From assembly GCA_016748015.1 (NCBI GenBank), contig JAAOMT010000276.1, positions 632,053-696,052 on the forward strand: 64,000 bases of DNA, read 5' to 3'. This document shows, piece after piece, positions 46,771 to 57,344 of this stretch. The position numbers and the translations under genes are program-made. Source of the DNA: Geosiphon pyriformis. Its lineage: Eukaryota > Glomeromycota > Glomeromycetes > Archaeosporales > Geosiphonaceae. Within the stretch, counting starts at the first letter, position 1; each line of letters opens with the position of its first letter. The notes below the pieces were generated by a model. The model did no database searches. It saw nothing but the letters and a program-made list of their open reading frames with translations, and was not told the origin of the DNA.

Positions 46771-46983
46771 GTTAGCCCTTTGAATAATTTCTTAGTGGGT
46801 GTTGTTTGTGTTCTCCTCGATTGCAATTTATCTTTGAGTGGTTCTTTTGTTAATCCATTTCGGCTTTGTGGTGGAGTACTCATGTTTATCATTCTCGGTG
46901 AGTCTAGATTTGTCAAGTTCCTTCCTTTACTCCAGTGATATGGCATCACCTTTGTTGAACAACTCCGTGATCATCATGGTGCC

Positions 46984-48486
46984 GTGTTTAACTGGTACAA
47001 ATTCAAGCAGTGGAAGAGGCTGGACCCCCGTGGCCCAACTCCTGAGTGGTTCATGCTTTCTGTCGAGTTCCTGTCTAATACGTTTTCTTCTCGTGCCCCT
47101 TTTCCTGCTTTGGTTAATATGAGTTTTCAGAGTATTCTCATCTCTTCTGACTTTGTGTTGGTTCGTGATTGGCTTTTCCAAGTTCTTTTTAGTAGCATTT
47201 CTGTTTACACAAATGGGTCTTTGACAAACCTTGGTACCAAGAATTGCATGGCTGGGGCTGGTGTTTTTTTCAGTGACATTGATCTGGGTTTGGGTGTTAA
47301 GGTTTCAGATCTGCTGTCTTCTACTTTGGTGGAAATACAAGCTATTGTGCTGACATTGGAGTGTGTCCCCCATTCTAGTTTTGTTTGTCTGTTCTCTGAT
47401 AGTCAAGCTGCTCTAGATGCCTACAAGTCGGAATTGGGTCTGGTGCATCCAGATTTTCGCAACTGTTGTTGGGTCGAACACCAACATATTGTGAACATTA
47501 TTCGTGGCAAAAATTTGATGGTTGAATGGCACAAAGTGAAAGGTCACTCTGGTGTGATTGGAAATGAACGTGCTGATGCTATAGCTGGGGCTTCTTCTCA
47601 CTTGGGCTGGTTCCTTCCTTCTCAATTGCATGTGTGCTTCTTGTTGGCAGATGGTGGGACTGTTTCTGGCAATTTTAGGCATTTTGTTTGTGATATTTTT
47701 TGTTCTGTTAGTCGTGCACACTGGGAGATTGGTTCTGGTTCCAAATTTCTGCCTGCCAGTTTGGTCATGGACATTGATTGGTCCTGCTCCTCACTGGTAT
47801 GGCACCCTGATTCACACATGGCCGCTGGCCACACTAGCAAGTGCACAGCAGATGTGCACAGTTTCTTCATAAAGGCATTGCACCACCAGCTGCCTGTTGC
47901 TATTCGTAAACGCTTGTACAATAGAAGATACCCCAGCATATTGTGCTTATATTGTGGTGAGGTAGAGACATCAGATCATGTTTTCTTTTGCAAAGTTGAT
48001 GAATCTGCACATCTTCAGATACTGGTTACATGTTCAAATTCTTGGATGGTGCTTTCTGGCCTGTCTCTCTCTTCTTCCTGCGTGCTGCAATTGTTGTCTT
48101 CTTGTGCTTCTGATGTCTCTGTATTTACGGCTCTCTTTAAAGGGTTTGTTTTTAGTGAGTGGCTTTGTGAAGCTGTCTCTGTTTTCAAGTCTCACAAGAT
48201 TGCTAGCTTGAATATTGTTGAGTTTGTGCATTCCCTTAGTTTTGCTTTTAGAAATGATATTTGGTTGGTTTGGGTTAAGCATCATACATTTATGGAGAAA
48301 AATGATCTCATCCCACTTAACAGTTCAGTTTCTATCTCGGTTCCTGGCTCGGCTTCTAGGTTTTTGGCTGGTGTCATTAGGCTACTTGGTGTGGCTGAAG
48401 CTCTTGGTATTCGTTTTGGCTTTCATAAACAATGTTTTTTCTTTTCTGGTGTTGGTGATTCTGTCTCAGTACATATAGCTGCATAG
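46984..48486 (+). pseudogene. L5 ORF2 RNase H, zinc motif and conserved C-terminal tail
   Basis: This 500-codon frame is the longest in the window. RNase H (about residues 75-205): VYTNGSLTNLG (relatives YTDGS, so the first Asp is Asn), STLVEIQAIVLTLE (Glu), CLFSDSQAALDAY (Asp) and WHKVKGHSGVIGNERADAI (His and Asp). The zinc motif CLYCGEVETSDHVFFC is C-X2-C-X7-H-X3-C near residue 325. The tail ends VVRLLGVAEALG-like ... FFSGVGDSVSVHIAA. The frame is separated from the RT frame by two TGA codons (near 46770 and 46937). The high GC and open frame mark L5 as young. Confidence 0.92.
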
Positions 48487-48620
48487 TGTTGTCCTGATTG
48501 GTCTGAGTGGCTGGTCACATGTAGAAAAAGCATGATTCATGCTTAGTTTATGTCATTTCTTTGATATATAGTTCTAGGTAGTGTTTGGACCTCACTTATA
48601 AAACATATTAAAAAAAAAAA

Positions 48621-49770
48621 TATATATAATATAATTTAATATTGTGTTTTTTGCTTAAAAGATAATATTGTACAAAAAATTTATAAAAAAATTATTAATA
48701 AAATACATAAAAAATTTTATCATATTTAGCCACTTATCTTAGCATTTATTTTTTAATTCAACTGTTACAAATTAATTAAAATTGGTTAAATTGTATCAAA
48801 TTTTATAATATAGATTTTTGTTTAATTTTTTTTGTAATACATTGTATATTACTGAATATTCTTATTTATCTGGTTTGTATTATAATAATACTGTTTTTAA
48901 TATTATATTAGAAGCATTTGTAATAATTATAAATTGCTTGTTATAATTTAAATAGATTAATACTAATGTTTATATTAACTTTTATTTAAGTATTTCAAAA
49001 GCTTGTTTTTAAATATTGGTCTATTTATATTGTATATTTTTGGCTTGAAATTGGTAAAATGGCTGTATAATTATTAAAAAAATTTTGATAAATTGTTAAT
49101 AATATTTAATTGATTTCAAAAAACTTTTAAGTTTTATTAAGTTCTGAGATTTTAAAGTTTTTAATTATCTTAATTTTGTTTAAATTAATTTTAATGCTTT
49201 TTTTTTCAATTATATGTCCTAAAAATTTGAGCTTTGTTTTTTTAAAAAAGCATTTGTTAGTATTTAATTTCAATTTAATATGTCTTAGTCTTTTGAATAC
49301 TTATTGCAAATAATAAAAATATTTATTAAATATTTTTAAAAATATATTAATATTATCTAAATAGACAATTACTAATTTTTATAATATGTTAAAGTAAACA
49401 ATTTTTATTAACTATTAGAATATAATAAGTGTATTTGTTAAATTAAATGACATTATTTTAAATTTAAAGTTTTTTTTAATTATAAATGCTGTTTTTTTTT
49501 GTTGTTTGAATTCATAATTATTGTTAATATCTACTTTTTAAGTCTAATATAGAAAATTATTTATTTTTATTAAATAAATAAAACAATTCTTAAATTAATA
49601 ATATTAAATAGCTATTGCTATAAGTAATATTATTAAGTTTGCAATAATTTACATAAAACTGAATTTTGTTATTTTTTTAAATTAATATATTAATAATAAT
49701 TATGAACTTATAGACAACTAGATTAATTTATTATTTAATATTTAATTAATTTTTTTTTAATAATATTATG
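48621..49770 (-). mobile_element. Bleached Ty3/Gypsy RT-RNase H relic
   Basis: Minus-strand reading from about 49550 down gives KKTAFIIKKNFKFKIMSFNL and TNTLIIF (relatives MPFGLTNAPSTF), VIVYLDNINIF (YLDD with the second Asp as Asn), RLRHIKLKLNTNKCFFKK, LKFLGHIIEKKSIKIN, then an RNase H beginning QAFEILK and FIIITNASNI (TDAS to TNAS), VLQKKLNKNLYY. The order is correct and the homology stops near the end of L5. It is older than L5. Confidence 0.82.
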
Positions 49771-50289
49771 ACTGATTAATAATATTTTATATGTTTTTTA
49801 CTTAATTAACATAGTATTTTTAGTTTTAATCTTATATTAGATTATGTTAACTTATTATTACTTGCAAAATATTAGCATATTGTTTGAATAATACTTAAAG
49901 CTATATTTTTTGCAATTAATTTAAGTTTTTCAAGTTTATTTATTCTAATTGTTCTGGTTAAAACAAATAATATTTAATTTTTTAGATCCAAATTTGTAAT
50001 ATAAAATTTACATATTTATATAATTAATTAAAATTTAGAATATTGGTTGGTTAATTTTTAATTTTTAATTTTAAAATTCAATGATAATATTAACTAGAAT
50101 TTTTATGTAATTTTTTATGTTATTAAAAATTAAGATCTTAATATTTTTGTGTTTTTGGTTAATATATATAAGTTAATAATAATAATAATAATTTTATTTT
50201 AATATCTTTTTGGTTTTGTCTCAAAAATCTGTAATTGGTTCTTAATTTTTCTAAGTATTTTTAATAAATATTTGTAATATAATAAAATA
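49771..50289. other. A/T-rich DNA, no supported gene
   Basis: Probably the bleached 5' part (protease or gag) of the Ty3 relic to its left, but no motif could be read. A short run of aat units lies near 50177-50190. Confidence 0.5.
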
Positions 50290-50431
50290 AAAACATCTTT
50301 TCTCTTGTCGATCCTCTGACCATGGTAAAAACAAAAAATTTTTTGGAAAATTTGTTTTTCTTTTTTTTCCTTTGTTTCCCTAAGTTATTTTATTCAACAC
50401 ACTTCTTTTTGTTATAATAGAACAAGTAAGC

Positions 50432-52372
50432 TTGTCTGCTGGTGGTTCTGATTTGGTTTTGGCTGAGTTGAAGATTCAGTCTGGTAATAAGAAAAAAGTG
50501 CATGTTAAAAGTGTCTACTCTTATAATCTCTTATTTAAAAAGATAAAAAAGTCTAAAACTTCTGGTGTCATAGTGAATTTGTTGGCTGAACTTTTGTTTG
50601 TCAATATATTACAAGCTACTGGTGTTGAGCATATTAAATCTTAAGACAGTGAAATAAACAGTAAAGAAAACAGTGTTAATAAAGTGTTAAACATAGAGAA
50701 CATAAAGAACACAGTCACTGAAAAAATAAGCTATGTTAACTCTAACATTTCTAAGACAGACAACATAATACACAATACTACTTCAAGAAAGATATATATG
50801 AGGACTTATGTATTGGGACAGCTGCCAAATGTGCCTTTTTTTGATATCTTAAATGATAATAGTGCTGAATTGGTGCTTTTGGCACCTAAGTTTTTTGGAT
50901 TTTATAAGCTACCATTGACTGAATTGTGAAATAAAAAAGTTAGAGATTTTAATTCTGCTAAATTATTCACACTAGATATTAAGCTATTGGCAATACTTGG
51001 AAAGACTAATAGTAATAAATTAATTGCAATCAAAAAAGTTTTCTATCAAATTGATGGTTTTGGTGAGGCCTTCATTCCTTCAAAATTTCCAAAAATCATT
51101 AAATTATCTTTTACATCTGAGTTTAGTTTGAATAAGACAAAGGAATTGGCAATTTGTGAAAAAATTCTTGTTAATGATAATCTAAGAAAGATAAACAACC
51201 ATTTGAATCAGGAAATAATTGTTAAGAAAATTCCAGTTAATCTTTTCAAATTGGCTATAGAATCAGTTTTTTTTAAGTTTAGTAAAGTTGTGTCAATCAA
51301 GATACAATTGATTGGTTTATGGCAAAAGACTTTGGTAGAATATGAATCATCTAAGATAGCTGATTTAATTGCAGCTAGATAGTCTGTTTTCATGGGAAAA
51401 AATTCTGTTCATGTGGCAAAGACAATTGGTAATAAACAAACATGAGTGTTTAGAAACCAGCATTAGGCTTTGTTGTATATGCTTTTAGTTGGCACCATTG
51501 CTCATAATTTATCTGATTTGTTGGTTTCTTATGGTGAAAAAACTTGTATTATTGGCCATAATCCAAATTTATATGTGCATAATAGGTGTGCTATAATGTG
51601 TTTTGAAAATAAGACAACCAAATTGGCTGCTATTGGCTCTATTCCAGTATTTAAGAATGTAAATTTGTGCTGGGCTGGTCTCTCTTTGGCCTGTTGTGCT
51701 TGATGTAAACAATTTGGTTATATATTGGTTGGTTGTATAGTGGGTGAGAATCCTGGTGGTCATAATAAGCAGGTGGTAACTTCTCAAAATTGTGTTTGTT
51801 TGGCCAACATTTATAAGAAAAAACAGATGTCTATTGCTCATCTGGTTTTTTTTGGTGACAAGACTTGGGTCCAGATTACTGGTAGTTTTTCCTCTTGTGT
51901 GATCTTGTTGAATTCTTTTAGTACTGGTTTGTCTTCAGATGTGAAACTCATCTCAATGGTTTCCAATCCTCTTAGTGATTTCTGTTTGGTTAATTGTTTG
52001 GCTTCTTTAAAATGCTTTTTAGAGCTTTTGGCAGATTAGGTTTCTGTTATTATGAAAAAATTGAGCTTTGTGGAATTGGTGCTCTTGGTGTTCAAGTTTT
52101 GTGTATTTTTTCTGGTCGCTCTAGTGTTTTTGGCTTCTAATTTGGATTTGAATATGGCTCTAGATGATATGTTGGTGTCTTTTGCCCCCCTTTTTTTGGT
52201 TATTGCAGATACAGTTATTGACTTTAGCTCAAGTAGTTCTAAGGTTTTAACCACTAAAGTGGATGAGTTGGAATCCAAAATGGTGGCTTTAAAAGTGTCA
52301 GTTGAATCAGTTTTGGAAAGGTTGAACCACTTGTGCTCTGGTTTGGGTTTGTCAGCTCCTCTTATTCCTTAA
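50432..52372 (+). pseudogene. L6 ORF1, mosaic, several stops
   Basis: Frames at 50432-50644, 50684-50929, 50987-51382, 51470-51703, 51725-52039 and 52052-52372 are in order. The RRM-like part reads EIIVKKIPVNLFKLAI and VVSIKIQLIGLWQKTLVEY (Trp kept). The zinc knuckle region reads CCA-stop-CKQFGYILVGC: the His is Tyr and a stop lies inside. The start resembles L4; the tail SSSSKVLTTKVDELESKM and VLERLNHLCS matches L3. The first in-frame codons lie near 50320-50430; the true start is uncertain. Confidence 0.8.
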
Positions 52373-52389
52373 TGAGTGATTTTGTGTAG

Positions 52390-53110
52390 AAAATTGTTAT
52401 GTGTAATGTTTGTAGTATCAATGTTCCTGCCAAGCAGGAGAATGTTATCCATTGGCATAGAGATTCTAGAAATTTGGCTTTAATAGTTATAGAGACAAAA
52501 TTGAGGTCTAACAGTAGGCCATAAATTAAGGATAAGTTTAATAAGATCAGGATTTTTTCATTTGGGTTAAACAAGAGTGCTGAAGTAATAATTATCATGA
52601 ATACTTCTCTGGTTCATCATGTGTATAAGGTTTTTGAAATGCCTGGTTGGCTCCTTTCTGTCAAGTTGCTTTTTAAGAATAAACTTTCTGTTTCAATTTT
52701 GGAGCTTTATGCTGGTGCTTTTCTGGTTGTTCATTTTTCCCAGACTGGTAAAATTAATTCTCTGATAGCTAAGACTGTAAATGAGTCTTCTTTTGTTGTC
52801 TTAGGTGGGGATTTTAATGAGTACAGTTCACACAGATATGCAAGTTTTAAGAAATGTTTCAATTTGGAGCTGGTCAATTCTTTGTTAGAAAGTCAAATTG
52901 TGAAGAATTCTACATAAAAAAATTTGAGAAATGTGAAAAAGACAATTAATTATGTGTTTATTTCTTCAAATTTGGTTAATATGATAGTAGATCATAATAT
53001 TGTGGATGCTAGTAAACATTTTGACATTAATTACTAAGTAGTTTTTATGTTTGTAAGTTTGAATGGGCTTTTGAATGTGTAGTTAAACTCTATTTACAGG
53101 CAAGCTAATA
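52390..53110 (+). pseudogene. L6 ORF2 APE-type endonuclease
   Basis: Reading through stops gives MCNVCSINVPAKQENVIHW, IVIETKLRS (Glu), LELYAGAFL, SSFVVLGGDFNEYS (GDFN intact), KKTINYVFIS (Asp of IDY is Asn) and HFDINYQ-like in place of DTDHQ. The longest open part is 52597-52917. The version is subfamily A. Confidence 0.82.
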
Positions 53111-53849
53111 GGAACCAATGGAAATTTGATTTTAAAAGTGCTAATGATACAAAGTGAAACAATTTTAAAGACATCACAACAGCCAATGCAGCAATGTTCT
53201 CTGACAAGTTCATAGTTTCTATAAAGTTTCTAGATCTAGATGCAATGTGGGATGTTGTTTACAAGATAATGACTCTTTCAGCTAATAAAATATTCAAAAA
53301 GAAATAATTCAGAAACTATAATGATGTTTTCATTAAGGATTCTTTTAGGTTTTATAAACTGGAGCTTTTGGTTTTAAGAATTGTTAAAGCTTCTTGTAAA
53401 GAGAGTTTTGACAGGTTTGTTTTTCTTATGAAGTGCTAGAATTCTTTGAACAGTATTAAGGCTTTGGTTATTTAGAATCTTGTGGACTCTGATGTGAATT
53501 TTGATTGTGTGCATTTGGCTCTTTTCAGTGTGAAGAAATTTTATTGTGCCTCTAAGCTTGCTGAGTCTTTGTAAGCTAAGAAATTAGGAATTAGGTCAAC
53601 TATTAATAAAAAAATGGATAATTTTGTGGTCAATAAGAGTCATACAATCAGAAGTGTGCTGAAGCATCCTTTTTAAAAGGTAGTTTTAAACTATCTGGTA
53701 GTTGAGAATGAATTGATTCTAAAACTTGAACTGGTTAAGACCAAAGTTAATTCAATTATAGAGGGCTAGACTAAGAAGTGTGAAGTGAAGACTAATTTCT
53801 CTGATAAATAATCTCATCAATATTAGCTGTTGAAGTACATTTTTGATGA
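53111..53849 (+). pseudogene. L6 ORF2 linker between endonuclease and RT
   Basis: No frame is open for long, but the pieces FYKLELLVLRIVKAS, VHLALFSVKKFYCASKLAES and NYLVVENELILK match the linkers of L4 and L5. Stops are mostly TAG or TAA at Trp and Gln positions of the relatives. Confidence 0.62.
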
Positions 53850-55080
53850 TGTTTTTTCAAATATAATAGGTCTGATTGGCTTTGATGAATTGTTTGGTGT
53901 GGTTTTTAATTTGTTTGATAATAAGGCTGCTGGTCTTTCTGAAATCTCAAATGAGCTCTAAAAACATTGTAATAGAATAGTTTTGGATATGTTTTTGGCT
54001 TTTTGAATTCTTGTTTGTTTTGTGAGTTAGTGTTTCATGCTTAGAAAGAAGCTTGGGTCTTAATAATTTCTAAGTCTTACAAGTGGAAGAGCATTCTCAC
54101 TAATACTTAGCCAATTGCTTTAATTGAGACAGCTCATAAAATCTTTTCCAAGATTTTCTCAAACAGGATCTTGTTAGCATATAGTATTTTTAATGTTTTA
54201 TGTGGGGACAATTTTTCAGTTTTAAAGGGTACAATAACACAATCTCTTATTTTTGCCATTGGTTCAGTCATTGAAGATGCTTTGGAAAAGAATTGTGAAC
54301 TCTGGTTGGTTCTGTAAAACATGAGAAAGGCCTATAACTTTGTTAGATAAGAACATCTTAGAAAAAACTTAGTTAGAATAAAAATGTGTAACAAGTTTAT
54401 TAGGTTTTTTGGTGGTATTTACAATAATCATGTCAATAGGGTTATGATGAATTTTGGATTAACAAATAGATATTAGGTACATGACAATTTAGACCAGGAA
54501 GAAGTGTTTTTATCACTTTTTTGGCACATATTTTATAATTCCCTTCTGTGTGAAGTTAAGAAACAGGAAAGTGTATATGGATACAGGCTAAACTCTTATT
54601 ATATTGCCAGGATGAGTTGTTTGAAATCTCAAGTTGGATTGACATCTTTTCTTACTGCTAATGTTTTTGTTAATGACACAATTTGGATTGGTAGTAGCCA
54701 AACTACAATCCAACACATTCTTAATGTTGTTAGTAAATTTTTTTGGATCAATAACATTTCTATCAATAATAATAAGATGATGGTCATTTCTATTAATTGC
54801 AAATTTGCTTGCCCTAATTTGTCAATTAATGGTTCACTTATTTTCATTGCCAAAAGGGACAAGTCTTATCACTACTTGGGTATTTTTTTGTCAACTAAGA
54901 GTTTGTTGAAATCTAGCTTGGCTAAAACACATTTTGATATTTGTTTTTTTGCCAAATTTGTTCTGAAGAAAGCTGTTTGTAATAAGCAATTTTTATATTT
55001 GGTGTTAATGGTTCTTTTTTCTATTATCAGTTACAGAATACAATTCAGCTTTGTTTCTATTAATGTGTACAATAAGTGAG
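53850..55080 (+). pseudogene. L6 ORF2 reverse transcriptase
   Basis: The N-terminal pieces are FDELFGVVFNLFDNKAAGLS and EISNEL. The main frame 54504-55079 (191 codons) runs from LFWHIFYNSLLCEVKKQESV to TANVFVNDTIWIGS, where the first Asp of the catalytic pair is Asn (VND), then NNISINNNKMM, YHYLGIFLSTKSLLKSSLAKTH and FLYLVLMVLFSII. Motif A is blurred (MRKAYNFVR). Inactive. Confidence 0.85.
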
Positions 55081-55085
55081 ATGTT

Positions 55086-55577
55086 TTGATCCATAAGAGC
55101 TTGAAGTTAAAATCCAGTCTGCCTCTCAATTTTTCCAATGATACACTCTGTTATCCTTTGTTGTATGGTTTAAAAACTTTTGAACAGGTTCAAGCTGAGA
55201 ACAAAGTGGCTTCTATAATGTGTTTTGCAAACTTTATTAGAATTTTAGGTCATTTGTTTTTGCACTGGTCTTATGACTTGCAAGTTCTGTCTTGAAGTCT
55301 ACTTTACTCTTTGGTTTCCCCTGCTCATATTAGAATCAGTGCTTTTAATAATTTTTTGGCAGATGTGGTTTGTATTTTTCTTGGGTGTGGATTGTCTTTG
55401 AGTGGTTATATGAACAGTTTTTTCTGTTTTTGTGATGGAACTCTTATGTTATCAGTTCTTGGCGAGTCTGAATTTTTTAAGTTTCTTGTGTCTTTTCAGT
55501 GCTATAATATTGCTTTTGTGAAGCAGTTTTGCTGTAAGGATAGTTCTGTTTTTGATTGGAAAACATTCAAGCATTAG
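55086..55577 (+). pseudogene. L6 ORF2 RT-to-RNase H connection
   Basis: Frames 55086-55295 and 55311-55577 give LLYGLKTFEQVQAENKVASI, LFLHWSYDLQVLS and FNNFLADVVCIFLGC, matching L3 and L5. One stop at a Trp position separates them. Confidence 0.7.
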
Positions 55578-55583
55578 AAAAAA

Positions 55584-56230
55584 TTGAATTTACATGGCTC
55601 TATTCCTAACTGGTTTGGGTGTTCTGTTAACTTCCTTAATGATGTGGCTTCTCCTCCCACTTGCTTGGCTTCTTTGGGTGTTTCTAAACCCTTAAATGTT
55701 TTAAAGACTGGTGAATTTATGCTTGTACATAATTGTTTGTTGGATGTTACAGCTAACAGCCTTTCTGTCTATACTGATAGATCTCTAAAGAACTTGGAAA
55801 GTGTAAATGTTAGGGCTGATGCAGTGGTTTACTTTGAGGATATTGACATGGACTTGAGAGTCAGAGTTTCAGGTCTGATGTCTTCTATTCTGGTAGAATT
55901 ATAGACTGTAGTATTGGCTCATGAGTATGTTTCCTTTCTTAGCTTGGTTCACTTTTTTACAAACAGTTAGACTGCTTTGGATGTGTGCAAATTGGATTTG
56001 GGTCTAGTGCATCTGGATTTTTGGAATTAGTATTGTGTTGAGCATTAGCACATAATGCATATTGTTCAAAAAAAAATTTAAATATTAGTTGACACAAAGT
56101 AAAAAAACATTTAAGTGTCTTAAATAATGTGCATGCTAATATGTTTGCTAATGCAGCTTTTCTTTTTTCATGGTGTCTTCCTCTCTAGTTGGATGAATAT
56201 TACATTTTGGCTGAAGGTAGTATTGTTTTT
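55584..56230 (+). pseudogene. L6 ORF2 RNase H
   Basis: The frame 55584-55904 has NSLSVYTDRSLKNLES (the first Asp present; Gly of DGS is Arg) and SILVEL before a stop. Beyond it, SLVHFFTNS (Asp as Asn) and KKHLSVLNN follow in broken frames. The text is subfamily A. Confidence 0.78.
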
Positions 56231-56359
56231 GACAATTCTAAGCATTTTGTTTGTGAGATCTTTTAGTTTATTTATTATGTACATTGAGAAGTCAGTTCTG
56301 GTTTTAGGGTTCTGAATAGTAGTTTGCTGTTGGATGTTAATTAGTATAGCTTATCTTTA

Positions 56360-57049
56360 GTGTGGCATTCCAATTTGCACATGGCTGCTGGTTTTACTAG
56401 TAGGCTAACTGTTGGTGTCTATATATATTTTATGAAGGCTTTACACCATCAGCTGTCAGTTGTTGTTTGGAAACACCTGTATAACAGAAGTTACTCCAGT
56501 GTGTTATGTTTGTATTGTGGTGATATTGAAATCTCAGATCATTTTTTTTCTTGTGTGGTTGATGATTCTGTTTACTGCCAATTGTTGGATGCTTATGCGG
56601 TTGCTTGGAGTGTACTTTTTAATCTTCTTTGCTCTTTTTCATGTGTGTCTCAGTTGCTGTCCTCATGTGTTTTAAATAAGACAGTATGTATGGCTTTTTG
56701 CAAAGGCTTTGTCTTTAATAATTGGTTTCAAGAGACTGTGTTTGTTTTTGGGTATGCAGAGATTGCAGGTTGGAAGATTGTAAACTTTGTACATAATTTT
56801 TGCTTTGTTTTTAGAGATAAGGTTTGGGTTGTCTATGCTAAACACTATGTATTTATGGAAAAGAATAGACTAATACTATATGATAGTTTAGCCCTGGTTT
56901 TAGTTTCTGGGCTGCTCTTGATGCTTTCTGCTGGTGTGGTTAGATTGCTTAGTATTGTTGAGGCATTCAATATTAACTTTGGGTTTTGTAAATCTTGCTT
57001 GTTTTTTTTGGGTATTGGAGATTCTGTTTCTGTTTATATAGGTGCTTAG
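56360..57049 (+). pseudogene. L6 ORF2 zinc motif and conserved tail
   Basis: This 229-codon frame runs from WHSNLHMAAGFTSRLTVGV to SVSVYIGA. The zinc motif CLYCGDIEISDHFFSC keeps all four ligands. The tail has MEKNRLILYDS, VVRLLSIVEAFNINFGF and FFLGIGDSVSVYI, close to L3 and L5. The open frame here contrasts with the broken upstream parts. Confidence 0.85.
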
Positions 57050-57344
57050 TGTTGTTTTAATCAGCTTAAGTGGCTGGTTATGTGTAAAAAATACATGATT
57101 TATGCCTAATTTAGATCAATTATTTGATGTATTGTACTAAATAGTGTTTGAACTTTGCTCATTAAATGTTAAAAAAAAATAAAAATAAAAATAAAAATAA
57201 AAACAATGAATAAAAAACTTTTTTTCTTTTTTATATTCTAAATTTTCTAAAAAGCATATTTTTAAAGAAGTTTTTTTTTTATTCAATATTTTTCAACTTA
57301 ATAACTTTTTTGTTGTGAACTTGAAAATTATTTTAAGTAATAGT

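Larger units (their letters stand above)
41825..48620 (+). mobile_element. LINE L5: subfamily A, with a 3.5-kb internal inversion
   Basis: The 5' end (aacttctttctctctt at 41825) and ORF1 start are on the plus strand. From about 42286 to 45825 the same element continues on the minus strand. After 45826 the RT resumes on the plus strand and runs to the A-rich tail at 48608-48620. Flipping the middle restores a collinear LINE, with the RT reading through KIKM-C to G-RFIRFFG. The 3' half has the longest open frame of any LINE here. Confidence 0.9.
50290..57203 (+). mobile_element. LINE L6: full-length, mosaic B/A, inactive
   Basis: About 6.9 kb on the plus strand with a 5' end like aacatcttttctcttg, ORF1, ORF2 and a subfamily A 3' UTR (agtgtttgaactttgctcat), ending in five (AAAAT) units at about 57178-57203. 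ORF1 up to the zinc knuckle resembles L4 (subfamily B); from about 51990 onward it resembles L3 and L5 (subfamily A). Most frames are broken by stops. Confidence 0.9.

Noticed and set aside
43429-48486. Possible genetic code with TGA or TAG as Trp
   Set aside because: Many LINE stops fall at Trp positions, but both TGA and TAG/TAA occur, other copies have TGG at the same sites, the GH16 gene uses TGG and ends normally, and the other changes are also transitions. Decay explains it better.
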